From an uncultured Alphaproteobacteria bacterium (GTDB taxonomy: Bacteria; Pseudomonadota; Alphaproteobacteria; RF32; CAG-239): a DNA stretch of 30,507 bases. Position numbers and translations under genes: made by a program. The notes beneath the pieces were generated by a model. It worked only from the letters and a program-made list of their open reading frames with translations, was not told the origin of the DNA and made no database searches. Shown in pieces: positions 1-6,261 of the stretch. The stretch covers positions 1 through 30,507 of the forward strand of contig CAKQDU010000013.1 of the NCBI GenBank assembly GCA_934229625.1. Direction: 5' to 3'. Each line of letters begins with the position of its first letter. Position 1 is the stretch's first letter.

Positions 1-168
1 AATGGACAGTTTTTAGGCTGTTTTTTGTAGTCTAGCAAAGGTTGCCGGAATTTGCAATAACTTTTTATATTTACGATATTTTTTGCTGTTTTTACAACAT
101 TTTATTGCCGTATGTTTCGCTGTGTAAAAATAACGGTCGTTTTTTTTACACAATTGAGGAGGAATAAG
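1..168 (+). repeat. Pilin cassette upstream repeat, copy 1 (left arm missing)
   Basis: This stretch is nearly identical to 3852-4019 and leads to the ribosome binding site of the first prepilin gene. The right arm of the inverted repeat described at 3825-4006 is at 132-155; the left arm would lie just outside the window. A weak sigma70-like promoter is visible, TTGCAA at 52-57 and GATATT at 75-80 with a 17-bp spacer. A short hairpin (GTGTAAAAA at 122-130 with TTTTTACAC at 143-151) ends just before the GAGGAGG ribosome binding site at 156-162. Confidence 0.75.
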
Positions 169-897
169 ATGTTTAAGGGTATAGAATTTTTCAAAGGAAA
201 GAATAGGGACAAAAGGTATGGATTGCTTCGTCGTTACACTCCTCGCAATGACGTTTGTTCAGTCGGCCGGTCAATGATAGAAATGCTGGGCGTGCTTGCT
301 ATTGTCGGCGTACTAAGCGTTGGCGGCATCGCTGGTTATTCAAAGGCTATGGAGAAATTTAAGGTTAACAAGCTGATAGCAGAATATGGAGAAATTCTAC
401 AAGGATTAGTAGAATATAAAGAACATTTTATGCGTGTTAATCCGGATAAGCAAACAGGTTTAGCCGAGGTTTTACAAGCTGCTAATATTGTTCCGGAAAA
501 TTGGCAGAAACATAATGATATTTGGTTCAGCGATGCTCAAGGTAATAGTGTAGCTTTTTATTCAATGAAATTTGATTATGGTAAAGGTGTTGCAATGGAT
601 ATTTATCTTGGTGGAAGAGTTACAGGAGATGACGGAAAAACTACAACTGCTGATTTTTCTGAAAAGTTATGCCTAGATTTGTTTAATAATGTAATATATC
701 CATTACATTCGGCGCTTTATAAAGCAAATGTTTCATATTATGAGGGCGGTTGGAGGATTACAGATTTTTGGGGCGATGGTTATTGCCGTGACGGAGAGAA
801 GTGTTTGGCAAGTTCAACTTTGGCCGATTTTCATAAGGCATGTCAAATTTGCAATACCAAAGACAGGGAGTGTGATATTGGAATAAAACTGCGATAA
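169..897 (+). CDS. Type IV prepilin-like protein (copy 1)
   Basis: Small prepilin of about 242 residues, probably a subunit of a type IV or type IVb-like pilus. I chose ATG 169 because GAGGAGG lies 6 bases upstream; an open frame from 112 has no such site. A 33-residue leader ends in G, followed by RSMIEMLGVLAIVGVL. Cleavage after that G puts Glu at +5, the class III (prepilin peptidase) signature. A hydrophobic helix of about 20 residues follows, then a soluble domain with paired cysteines near the C-terminus, as in disulfide-looped pilins. The leader contains a palindromic repeat insertion at 222-249. The first 60 or so residues closely match the pilins at 4020 and 29337. The C-terminal half matches only the pilin at 29337 (shared KLC..L.NN and PLHS.LY motifs). 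Which pilus it belongs to cannot be seen here. Confidence 0.85.
   Translation: MFKGIEFFKGKNRDKRYGLLRRYTPRNDVCSVGRSMIEMLGVLAIVGVLSVGGIAGYSKAMEKFKVNKLIAEYGEILQGLVEYKEHFMRVNPDKQTGLAEVLQAANIVPENWQKHNDIWFSDAQGNSVAFYSMKFDYGKGVAMDIYLGGRVTGDDGKTTTADFSEKLCLDLFNNVIYPLHSALYKANVSYYEGGWRITDFWGDGYCRDGEKCLASSTLADFHKACQICNTKDRECDIGIKLR
222..249 (+). repeat. Palindromic repeat inside prepilin leader (ATTGC...GCAAT type)
   Basis: An ATTGC...GCAAT element followed by GACG lies in frame in the leader of the first prepilin, giving the residues LLRRYTPRND. From memory it resembles dispersed palindromic elements known in Rickettsiales and other Alphaproteobacteria, where they can sit inside genes. A shorter relative is at 4073-4094 in the second prepilin leader. 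Confidence 0.6.
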
Positions 898-900
898 ATC

Positions 901-940
901 AAAAAAACAGTCCTGAATCAAGGCTCAGAACTGTTTTTTT
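901..940. terminator. Bidirectional rho-independent terminator
   Basis: An inverted repeat pairs AAAAAACAGT with AACTGTTTTTT, with an inner CTGA/TCAG pairing. It is flanked by an A-run on one side and a T-run on the other. It lies between two convergent genes (prepilin 169-897 and the minus-strand gene 944-1543) and can serve both. Confidence 0.8.
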
Positions 941-943
941 ACA

Positions 944-1543
944 TTAACGCAAGGCAAGCAAAACGTTGCCGTCGTCATCACATTCGCTGTACCAGATAAC
1001 TTCGCCGCTTTGGGTGCATAAGTGGTATTTGTAATCATTATCCTGTTCAGCATCTTCGCCCGTATATACCCACATCAGTGCTTTTTCCAAAGGAAAATCA
1101 CAGGCAATCAGGCGCATTTTGGTAATAGCGTCCCAGCAATACAAAACTTCGCGATACTCATTTTGTGTAAGAAAACGAGCCTGACATTTTTTTGCTAATT
1201 TCTGAGCTTTTGCCAAGTCATAGCCGCGTCCGTCGCCAATCATTTCATGCAAAACCAGACTCGGAGTAAGGCGAATTCCCAAATAAGGAATATTTCGGCT
1301 TTCCCATTTTTTGTTTTCATACCCGTCTGCCCAAACATAAGCCAAATTCTGCTTGATTTTTTCCAGACGCTCATCTTCGCTCAAACCGATGTATAAACGA
1401 GGGGTGGGTGTGAGGTCAATTTCGGCGTCAGAATAGGCATGCACAGGCTTGCAGCTGGCAAAACTGAAATTCTCTTTGAGTAAAACAATGAACTTGCCTA
1501 AATATAAAGGGAAGTCCTTTTGCAATTTTCGAAAAATACTCAT
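944..1543 (-). CDS. Hypothetical protein, 199 aa
   Basis: I do not recognise this protein. It has no signal peptide and no clear membrane segment. It starts basic (MSIFRKLQKDF) and has an acidic C-terminal part rich in Trp, Tyr and Asp (ALMWVYTGEDAEQDNDYKYH). It could be a small soluble cytoplasmic protein. The ribosome binding site before ATG 1543 is weak. It lies 46 bases beyond the ftsY stop on the same strand, so it may be co-transcribed with mtaB-ftsY. It ends at the shared terminator 901-940. Length and amino-acid use look like a real gene, but no function can be given. Confidence 0.65.
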   Translation of the reverse strand: MSIFRKLQKDFPLYLGKFIVLLKENFSFASCKPVHAYSDAEIDLTPTPRLYIGLSEDERLEKIKQNLAYVWADGYENKKWESRNIPYLGIRLTPSLVLHEMIGDGRGYDLAKAQKLAKKCQARFLTQNEYREVLYCWDAITKMRLIACDFPLEKALMWVYTGEDAEQDNDYKYHLCTQSGEVIWYSECDDDGNVLLALR

Positions 1544-1589
1544 AACATAAAAATTTTAATGAAACATAATAATATAAGTAAAACTTTTT

Positions 1590-2501
1590 TTATAAACCGA
1601 GCAGGGCGTTTGCATAGTCATGTGCATTGAATGAGTCTAAATCTTCTATTTGTTCTCCAACACCGATAAAATATACAGGCAAGGCAAATTCTTCAGCAGC
1701 AGCGACAATTATGCCGCCTTTTGACGAGCCATCCAACTTTGTTACAATCAAACCGTTTACCTCTGCTGTGTCTTTGAATATCTGAATTTGTGAAAGGGCA
1801 TTCTGACCGGTCGCGGCATCAATTGTTAATAAAACTTTATGCGGTGCTTCCGGAATGACTTTTTTCATAACTTTAATAATTTTTTTAAGTTCATCCATAA
1901 GACCATTTTTATTTTGCAAGCGTCCGGCGGTGTCTATGAAAACCACGTCATCGCCGTTTTTGATTGCCTGCTGCAGGCCATCATAGCACAAGCCTGCGCT
2001 GTCACAGCCGTCAGTTCCGCTGAATATAGGAATATTAAGGCGATTTGCCCAAACTTTTAGCTGTTCAACAGCAGCAGCGCGAAACGTGTCTCCGGCGATA
2101 AATGATATTTTTTTGCCTTGAGCCTGCAATTTTGCCGCTAATTTACCAATTGTTGTGGTTTTCCCAGCGCCATTGACGCCAACCATCAAAATAACATAAG
2201 GTTTGACATCTGCAACCGAAAATTTTTGCTCACACGGTTTTAATATGTTTTCTATTTTTTTAGCCAAAAGCTGACGAATTTCTTCTGGAGTAATATCTTT
2301 ATCCAGTTTTTGTGCGGCAAAATCCGATAATAATTTTTCAGAAGCTTTTACGCCCATGTCAGAAATTAGAAGCAGGTCTTCAAGCTCCGCTAAAGAAGCC
2401 GAATCCAATTTTTTTTTGCTAAAAATATCGGTTAATCCGCCACTTATTTTATCGGAAGATTTTTTTAGTCCCAATCCTAATTTTTGCCAGAAATTACTCA
2501 T
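1590..2501 (-). CDS. ftsY: Signal recognition particle receptor FtsY
   Basis: Membrane-associated GTPase that receives ribosome-nascent chain complexes from SRP (Ffh/4.5S RNA) and passes them to the Sec translocon. The 303-residue protein has a four-helix N domain (about 1-95). The G domain follows, with P-loop GVNGAGKTTT near 108-117, GDTFRAAA near 136, DTAGR (G3) and TKLDGSSKGG (G4 and the closing motif). It has almost no acidic A domain, which is common in alphaproteobacterial FtsY; a short basic N-terminal stretch (KKSSDKISGG) may contact the membrane. Its AAGGAG ribosome binding site overlaps the last codons of mtaB, so the two are probably translationally linked. Confidence 0.97.
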   Translation of the reverse strand: MSNFWQKLGLGLKKSSDKISGGLTDIFSKKKLDSASLAELEDLLLISDMGVKASEKLLSDFAAQKLDKDITPEEIRQLLAKKIENILKPCEQKFSVADVKPYVILMVGVNGAGKTTTIGKLAAKLQAQGKKISFIAGDTFRAAAVEQLKVWANRLNIPIFSGTDGCDSAGLCYDGLQQAIKNGDDVVFIDTAGRLQNKNGLMDELKKIIKVMKKVIPEAPHKVLLTIDAATGQNALSQIQIFKDTAEVNGLIVTKLDGSSKGGIIVAAAEEFALPVYFIGVGEQIEDLDSFNAHDYANALLGL

Positions 2502-2506
2502 AATTT

Positions 2507-3547
2507 TTACTCCTTGCTTAAATCTCTTAAAATCGCAGCGCGGCGTCGTCGTTCTTCCATAGGCAGCTGAGGCATACGCGCGGCAGGAGTTCCCTCACGT
2601 TCCGAATATGGAAAAACATGCAGTTTGTGTAAGCCGGCTTCCGTAACCAACTTACATGTATTTTCGAAAGCATTGATTGTTTCGGTTGGAAATCCGCAAA
2701 TGAAATCCGCGCTGAAAACGGCATCCGGCCGTATTTCTTTTATCTTTAGACACAAGGCAATTACATCTTCGCGGCTGTGTCGGCGCCCCATGCGTTTTAA
2801 TATCAGATTGTCGCCGGATTGAATTGAAAAATGAAAATGCGAATCAATATTTTTATATTGTTTTAATAAATGTATAAAATCGTTGTCAATCGCCGCAGGG
2901 TCCAATGAACCAAACTGCAAACACGGAAGCTCTGGTATTTGTTCTAAAATATCAGCGACAACACCGCTGAAAGACGGCTCATACGAGCAAATATCTACAC
3001 CGGTCAGGCAGATTTCCTTAAATCCCTGCTGTATTAGTTTTTTAATTTGCTTTATAATGAGCGGCAGCGGAACCGAGCGATTATGGCCGCGGGCAAATGG
3101 AATAATGCAATAAGTGCAGCGGTGGTTGCAACCTTGCTGAATCTGCAAAAATGCCTTGTGTCTTCCCTCAAAGCCGGTAATCATAAAATCATCGCAGGCG
3201 GAATCTTCGGCGATATCGCTGACAATGTTTTTGCAAAAATCAGTATCTGGTTCGACAATATATTTTTCTATTTCTTTTTTTTCTTTATTACCCAAAACAA
3301 GGTCAACTTCAGGCATTTCTGCCAATTTTGCAGAGCTGACTTGTGCCGAGCAACCGGTCACTACGATTTTAGCCCGCGGATTTTCTCGGCGAAGTTTGCG
3401 AATGGCCTGCCGGCATTGGCGTTCTGCTTCACCGGTAACAGCACAGGTGTTAACAACTATTAGATTGTCAACATCCTTCAATTTTTCTTTTAAAACTTCG
3501 GATTCATACGCATTCAAGCGGCATCCGAATGTAATTATTTCTGCCAT
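2507..3547 (-). CDS. mtaB: tRNA N6-threonylcarbamoyladenosine 37 methylthiotransferase (MtaB-type), short
   Basis: Radical-SAM enzyme expected to add a methylthio group to t6A37 of ANN-decoding tRNAs. The N-terminal methylthiotransferase domain keeps three cluster cysteines, C9 (FGCRLNAYE), C35 (NTCAVTGEAE) and C66 (TGCSAQ). The radical-SAM motif CNHRCTYC is at C140, C144 and C147. The FGCRLN start and the QGCNHRCTYC context favour MtaB over MiaB or RimO. The protein is 346 residues and stops shortly after the radical-SAM barrel (AARMPQLPMEERRRRA), so most or all of the C-terminal TRAM tRNA-binding domain seen in roughly 420-residue relatives is absent. The stop lies inside the ftsY ribosome binding site region, so the gene order looks stable rather than freshly broken. 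Confidence 0.9.
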   Translation of the reverse strand: MAEIITFGCRLNAYESEVLKEKLKDVDNLIVVNTCAVTGEAERQCRQAIRKLRRENPRAKIVVTGCSAQVSSAKLAEMPEVDLVLGNKEKKEIEKYIVEPDTDFCKNIVSDIAEDSACDDFMITGFEGRHKAFLQIQQGCNHRCTYCIIPFARGHNRSVPLPLIIKQIKKLIQQGFKEICLTGVDICSYEPSFSGVVADILEQIPELPCLQFGSLDPAAIDNDFIHLLKQYKNIDSHFHFSIQSGDNLILKRMGRRHSREDVIALCLKIKEIRPDAVFSADFICGFPTETINAFENTCKLVTEAGLHKLHVFPYSEREGTPAARMPQLPMEERRRRAAILRDLSKE

Positions 3548-3824
3548 ATTCTTTCCTTTGTCGCAAAATTATAGAAGATAAATATAATTTTAGCAATCAT
3601 TTTTATGATTCGGACTGTAATTTGTAAATTAAAAACAGAAAACGAACGATTGAGAATAAAAAAAGAATCGTTTATTTCATAAAAAAACAACAATACTAAA
3701 GGAAATATGCAATTAAAGAAAAATGGAAGAACTAAAGTATAATAAACAAAGTAATTGCTTGTAAAAGCATACCTTATGAATAGTTTTTAGGTAAAGTTGA
3801 TGATAAAATAGTTGTAACAACCTT
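3548..3824. other. AT-rich intergenic region
   Basis: This is 277 bases of very AT-rich sequence between the divergent mtaB and the second pilin cassette. It should hold the mtaB promoter. I see no ORF with a ribosome binding site and no strong hairpin. Confidence 0.5.
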
Positions 3825-4006
3825 AATTGTGTAAAAAAAACGACCGTTTAAAATGGACAATTTTTAGGCTATTTTTTATAGTCTAGCAAAGGTTGGCAAA
3901 ATTTGCAATAACTTTTTATATTTGCGATGTTTTTTGCTGTTTTTACAACATTTTATTGCTGTATTTTTCGCTGTGTAAAAATAACGGTCATTTTTTTTAC
4001 ACAATT
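3825..4006 (+). repeat. 24-bp inverted repeats around the pilin promoter region (candidate invertible element)
   Basis: The left arm 3825-3848 (AATTGTGTAAAAAAAACGAC then CGTT) and the right arm 3983-4006 are reverse complements with one mismatch in 24. They enclose 134 bp, including a weak promoter-like pair (TTGCAA 3903-3908, GATGTT 3926-3931, 17-bp spacer). The right arm ends just before the AAGGAGG ribosome binding site of the second prepilin. The geometry fits a recombinase-invertible promoter, but no recombinase gene is visible. The same arms recur at 132-155 and 30477-30496. Confidence 0.6.
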
Positions 4007-4019
4007 AAGGAGGAATAAG

Positions 4020-4832
4020 ATGTTTAATAGTATAGAATTTTTCAAAGGAAAGAGCAGGGAAAAGGGGCTTAGATTGCTTCGCTCCGCTCGCAATGACGTT
4101 TGTTCAGCCGGGCGCAGTATGATAGAAATGCTCGGCGTTCTGGCAATAATTGCAGTTCTTACTGTCGGCGGCATTGCTGGTTATTCCAAAGCGATGACCC
4201 AGTTTAAGGTTAATAAAATCATTGCCGAAACAAATCAAAGTATTGCCTCTGCCCACGAATACGCCAGCAAGGACAAATCGTTTATTATTCCAGGTGCTCT
4301 TGAACAAAGAAAAGCTTTAGGCTTATGTCCTGATAGTTGGGAAAATTGCGCAGATTCAGGGTTGGGGGGAAATGTTTGGATGGCTGACAATTCTATAGCT
4401 TTCACTCCTAAAGTACCGGAAATGTGTTTGGCAGTTGTTAATAATATCGCCATTCCCTTAAAAGAGAGTGTTGAATATGTATATATTTCATCTCAAGGTA
4501 CCGGTACCGCTATGAATAAATGTCCTGTATTTGGTGAGGAATATGATAAGGAATCGCAAAAATGTTATCATGCTGGTTATGTAGATGGGAACTGTCTTAA
4601 TGAAGTAGAGGATAAAATAAAAGATAAGTGTAAAAAAGGTGCTGATGGAATATATGATCTTAAAATAAAAAATAATTACATAGGTGATGATGGCAATAAA
4701 TATGATGAATTATCTAAAAAAGGCTCAATAGACTTCAACGACCCACGGCTTATTTCCGTAGTTGCCGCCGTTTGCCGTGGTGAAAATAGTTATGTACAGA
4801 TTATCTTCAAAAACGGAGTTATTGGCAATTAA
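4020..4832 (+). CDS. Type IV prepilin-like protein (copy 2)
   Basis: Second small prepilin, about 270 residues. ATG 4020 is preceded by AAGGAGG at the right distance. The 31-residue leader ends in AG, followed by RSMIEMLGVLAIIAVL with Glu at +5 of the mature protein. A single hydrophobic helix ending in GGIAGYSKAM comes next. The 5' part is close to copy 1, but from about residue 70 the sequence diverges and the C-terminal domain is different. That domain contains many Lys and Asp residues and several Cys (NKCP, QKCYHAGYVDGNCL, DKCKKG). The product is expected to be processed by a prepilin peptidase and carried in or on a pilus. A palindromic repeat remnant is in the leader at 4073-4094. The variable C-terminal domain suggests antigenic or adhesive diversification. 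Confidence 0.83.
   Translation: MFNSIEFFKGKSREKGLRLLRSARNDVCSAGRSMIEMLGVLAIIAVLTVGGIAGYSKAMTQFKVNKIIAETNQSIASAHEYASKDKSFIIPGALEQRKALGLCPDSWENCADSGLGGNVWMADNSIAFTPKVPEMCLAVVNNIAIPLKESVEYVYISSQGTGTAMNKCPVFGEEYDKESQKCYHAGYVDGNCLNEVEDKIKDKCKKGADGIYDLKIKNNYIGDDGNKYDELSKKGSIDFNDPRLISVVAAVCRGENSYVQIIFKNGVIGN
4073..4094 (+). repeat. Palindromic repeat inside second prepilin leader
   Basis: An ATTGC...GCAAT element containing CTTCGCTCCGCTCG, followed by GACG, is read in frame as LLRSARND. It is the same element class as 222-249 but shorter by 6 bases, a multiple of three, so both leaders stay open. Confidence 0.6.
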
Positions 4833-4856
4833 GCTCTCGCTATTCTTTTAGGTTTT

Positions 4857-4880
4857 GGGGCGTAACCACGCTCCTGTTTT
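4857..4880 (+). terminator. Weak terminator-like hairpin after second prepilin
   Basis: GGGGCGT (4857-4863) pairs with ACGCTCC (4868-4874), with one G-U pair and a 4-base loop, then TGTTTT. It is the only candidate close to the pilin stop. The U-run is poor. Confidence 0.4.
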
Positions 4881-4930
4881 GTATTTCCGGCTTTTTACTA
4901 TTTGTTTAAGCGACTATATGGCAATGTAAA

Positions 4931-4996
4931 GATTTTCAAGCGTTTTCTATTAGTTTTCTCCGCCATTTGATATTTTTTATTTAACTGCTTCCGCAA
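4931..4996 (+). repeat. Degenerate duplication of the peptide-locus 3' hairpin and atpG tail
   Basis: This stretch aligns with 5346-5408 (shared TTTTCAAG, TCTCCGCC, TTTGATATTTTTTATTT and GCTTC). It therefore repeats the 3' half of the hairpin at 5338-5376 plus the last few codons of atpG on the other strand. It reads as a decayed remnant of a duplication; no gene remains. Confidence 0.6.
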
Positions 4997-5077
4997 TTCG
5001 TTTTTTTTGTTTCTTTAATAGCATCAAAAAAATTGTAAATGATTTTAGTTTGACTTTTTAGTTTAGCTTATATATAA

Positions 5078-5157
5078 ATAAAAAGCCTTGTAGCTGCAAC
5101 TACTTGGCTTTTCTTTAACATAAAGAAGGGTTAAACCTCATCTTTAACTCATCTCTT
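5078..5157 (-). ncRNA. Candidate antitoxin-like small RNA, copy A
   Basis: On the minus strand TTGACA (5192-5187) and TATCTT (5169-5164) are separated by exactly 17 bp, a strong sigma70-type promoter. A transcript starting near 5157 would run about 80 bases to an intrinsic terminator at 5112-5080 (AAGCC/GGCTT outer stem, GTAG/CTAC inner stem, then TTTTTA). No ORF is present. Its 5' end contains UAAGAGA, complementary to UCUCUUA in the leader of the divergent peptide mRNA just upstream of that mRNA's GCGG/CCGC hairpin. The layout matches divergent type I antitoxins in principle (IstR-1/TisB, OrzO/ZorO). The RNA itself is inferred, not demonstrated. Confidence 0.5.
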
Positions 5158-5203
5158 AAGTTAAAGATACTTCATTTTTATATAATTGTCAATAAAAATG
5201 AAG
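5158..5203. promoter_or_regulatory. Overlapping divergent promoters within a palindrome
   Basis: Plus strand: TATAAT at 5181-5186 with a poor -35 (AAGTTA, 5158-5163). Minus strand: TTGACA/TATCTT as given for the small RNA. A perfect 12-bp inverted repeat (5170-5181 with 5192-5203, CTTCATTTTTAT and its complement) covers both promoters. It could act as an operator, or simply reflect the back-to-back arrangement. Confidence 0.5.
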
Positions 5204-5252
5204 ATAGGTTTATCCTTTCTCTTACTGCGGAAATTCCGCTGAAAGGAATGAG

Positions 5253-5324
5253 ATGGACTTTAGAATCAAAGTTATTAGCATTATAATCTTAGTGCTAAAA
5301 ATCATCATTCTGATATTAAAGTAG
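5253..5324 (+). CDS. 23-residue hydrophobic peptide, candidate type I toxin (copy A)
   Basis: The peptide begins MDFRIKVISIIILVLK and continues with IIILILK. It is almost entirely Ile, Leu and Val, with lysines at positions 6, 16 and 23. Such a peptide would insert in the inner membrane, as small type I toxins of the Ibs, TisB and Fst kinds do, but it is not recognisably a member of those families. ATG 5253 is preceded by AAAGGA at 5242-5247. A small hairpin GCGGAA/TTCCGC (5227-5239) lies just 5' of the ribosome binding site. A strong 3' hairpin follows at 5338-5376. A divergent small RNA gene starts about 35 bp upstream of the likely mRNA start. The same arrangement, with a broken ORF, occurs at 13665-13966. 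Confidence 0.5.
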   Translation: MDFRIKVISIIILVLKIIILILK

Positions 5325-5337
5325 TATAGTGTGATGA

Positions 5338-5376
5338 GGCGGAGTTTTCAAGTGTTTTTAACTTAAAATCTCCGCC
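5338..5376 (+). terminator. Hairpin after the hydrophobic peptide
   Basis: GGCGGAG (5338-5344) pairs with CTCCGCC (5370-5376), with TTTT/AAAA and AAGT/ACTT pairing inside, followed by CTTTGATATTTTTTATTTT. It probably ends the peptide mRNA on the plus strand. It lies just beyond the atpG stop, so it may also stabilise the 3' end of the atp transcript. Related hairpins flank the second peptide copy (13665-13725) and the remnant at 4931-4996. Confidence 0.6.
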
Positions 5377-5388
5377 CTTTGATATTTT

Positions 5389-6261
5389 TTATTTTACCGC
5401 TTCGGCGCCGGAAATAACATCTATCAGCTCATCGGTAATATTTTCTTGCCGCTCTTGCTGATATTCCAAATTCATCTGTTCCAAACTCTCATCAATATTT
5501 TTTTCGGCGTTTTGCATATTGGTCATACGCGTATAATGCTCCGCCGCCAGCGAATAATTAAGCTGACTGGCCAAAGCGATAGTCAAATATTCGTTCAGCA
5601 AGGCGGCAAACATTTTTTTGCGCTCAATCGGAATCAACGGAATATTGTTTGTTCCCCACGGCTTGTCTTTCAGCTTTTGATAAGCGGCAAAATCAAACGG
5701 AATAATCTGTTGTTTTTGCACGTTCACCGGCTCATTTTTATTGCGCTTATGATACCAAACGCAAACACTTGTGATGTGTTCTTTACGCGTTGCCTCGTCA
5801 ATTTTCATAATCACGGTTTCGGCAATGGTATTAACCATTTTCACCGAATTAGCGACAGCATATTTTGCATAAAGTTTTAAGTTGCTTTGCATGGCTAATC
5901 CGCCAATTCTTTTACCAACAGTCAAAAACAAAGTATTTTTTAGCGGAACGCCTTGTTTTTTTAAATCAGCTTTAGCTTTATCCAAAATTTCTTTATTAAA
6001 CTTGCCAACCATTCCGTTATCGGTGCCGATTAAAATAACCAACTGCCGATTTTGAGCGGTTTTTACCTCATTTTTTGGCAGACCGCCTTGTTTAATCAGA
6101 GCATGAAAAGCGTCTTTAAGGTTGCGGCGATACTGCGCCAGCGCCGTATTCGCTTGTTCATATTGCAAAATACTGACCGAAGACAGCGCTTTCATAGTGC
6201 CGACTATCTCACGCAAATCTTCCGTAACCTTAATCCGCTTTTTCAATGCCTCAATCGTCAT
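5389..6261 (-). CDS. atpG: ATP synthase F1 gamma subunit (N-ATPase)
   Basis: Central-stalk subunit that turns inside the alpha3beta3 head and couples it to the c ring. 290 residues, near the usual 285-300. The N-terminal helix MTIEALKKRIKVTEDLREIV and the C-terminal helix (LNYSLAAEHYTRMTNMQNAEKN) are the coiled-coil segments expected of gamma; both are adequately conserved in character though the middle is divergent. It is the last gene of the operon, and its ATG overlaps the end of atpA by 11 bases. Position last after atpA is the N-ATPase order rather than the standard atpHAGDC order. Confidence 0.93.
   Translation of the reverse strand: MTIEALKKRIKVTEDLREIVGTMKALSSVSILQYEQANTALAQYRRNLKDAFHALIKQGGLPKNEVKTAQNRQLVILIGTDNGMVGKFNKEILDKAKADLKKQGVPLKNTLFLTVGKRIGGLAMQSNLKLYAKYAVANSVKMVNTIAETVIMKIDEATRKEHITSVCVWYHKRNKNEPVNVQKQQIIPFDFAAYQKLKDKPWGTNNIPLIPIERKKMFAALLNEYLTIALASQLNYSLAAEHYTRMTNMQNAEKNIDESLEQMNLEYQQERQENITDELIDVISGAEAVK

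Noticed and set aside
112..168. Longer N-terminus for the first pilin (and 3927-4019 for the second)
   Set aside because: The upstream ATG/GTG-type starts lack a ribosome binding site and would translate the inverted-repeat arm; the ATG after GAGGAGG or AAGGAGG is far better.
2527..2724. Recent frameshift at the end of mtaB
   Set aside because: The adjacent frame does not continue into a recognisable TRAM domain, and the stop is fitted to the ftsY start, so a native short form is more likely.
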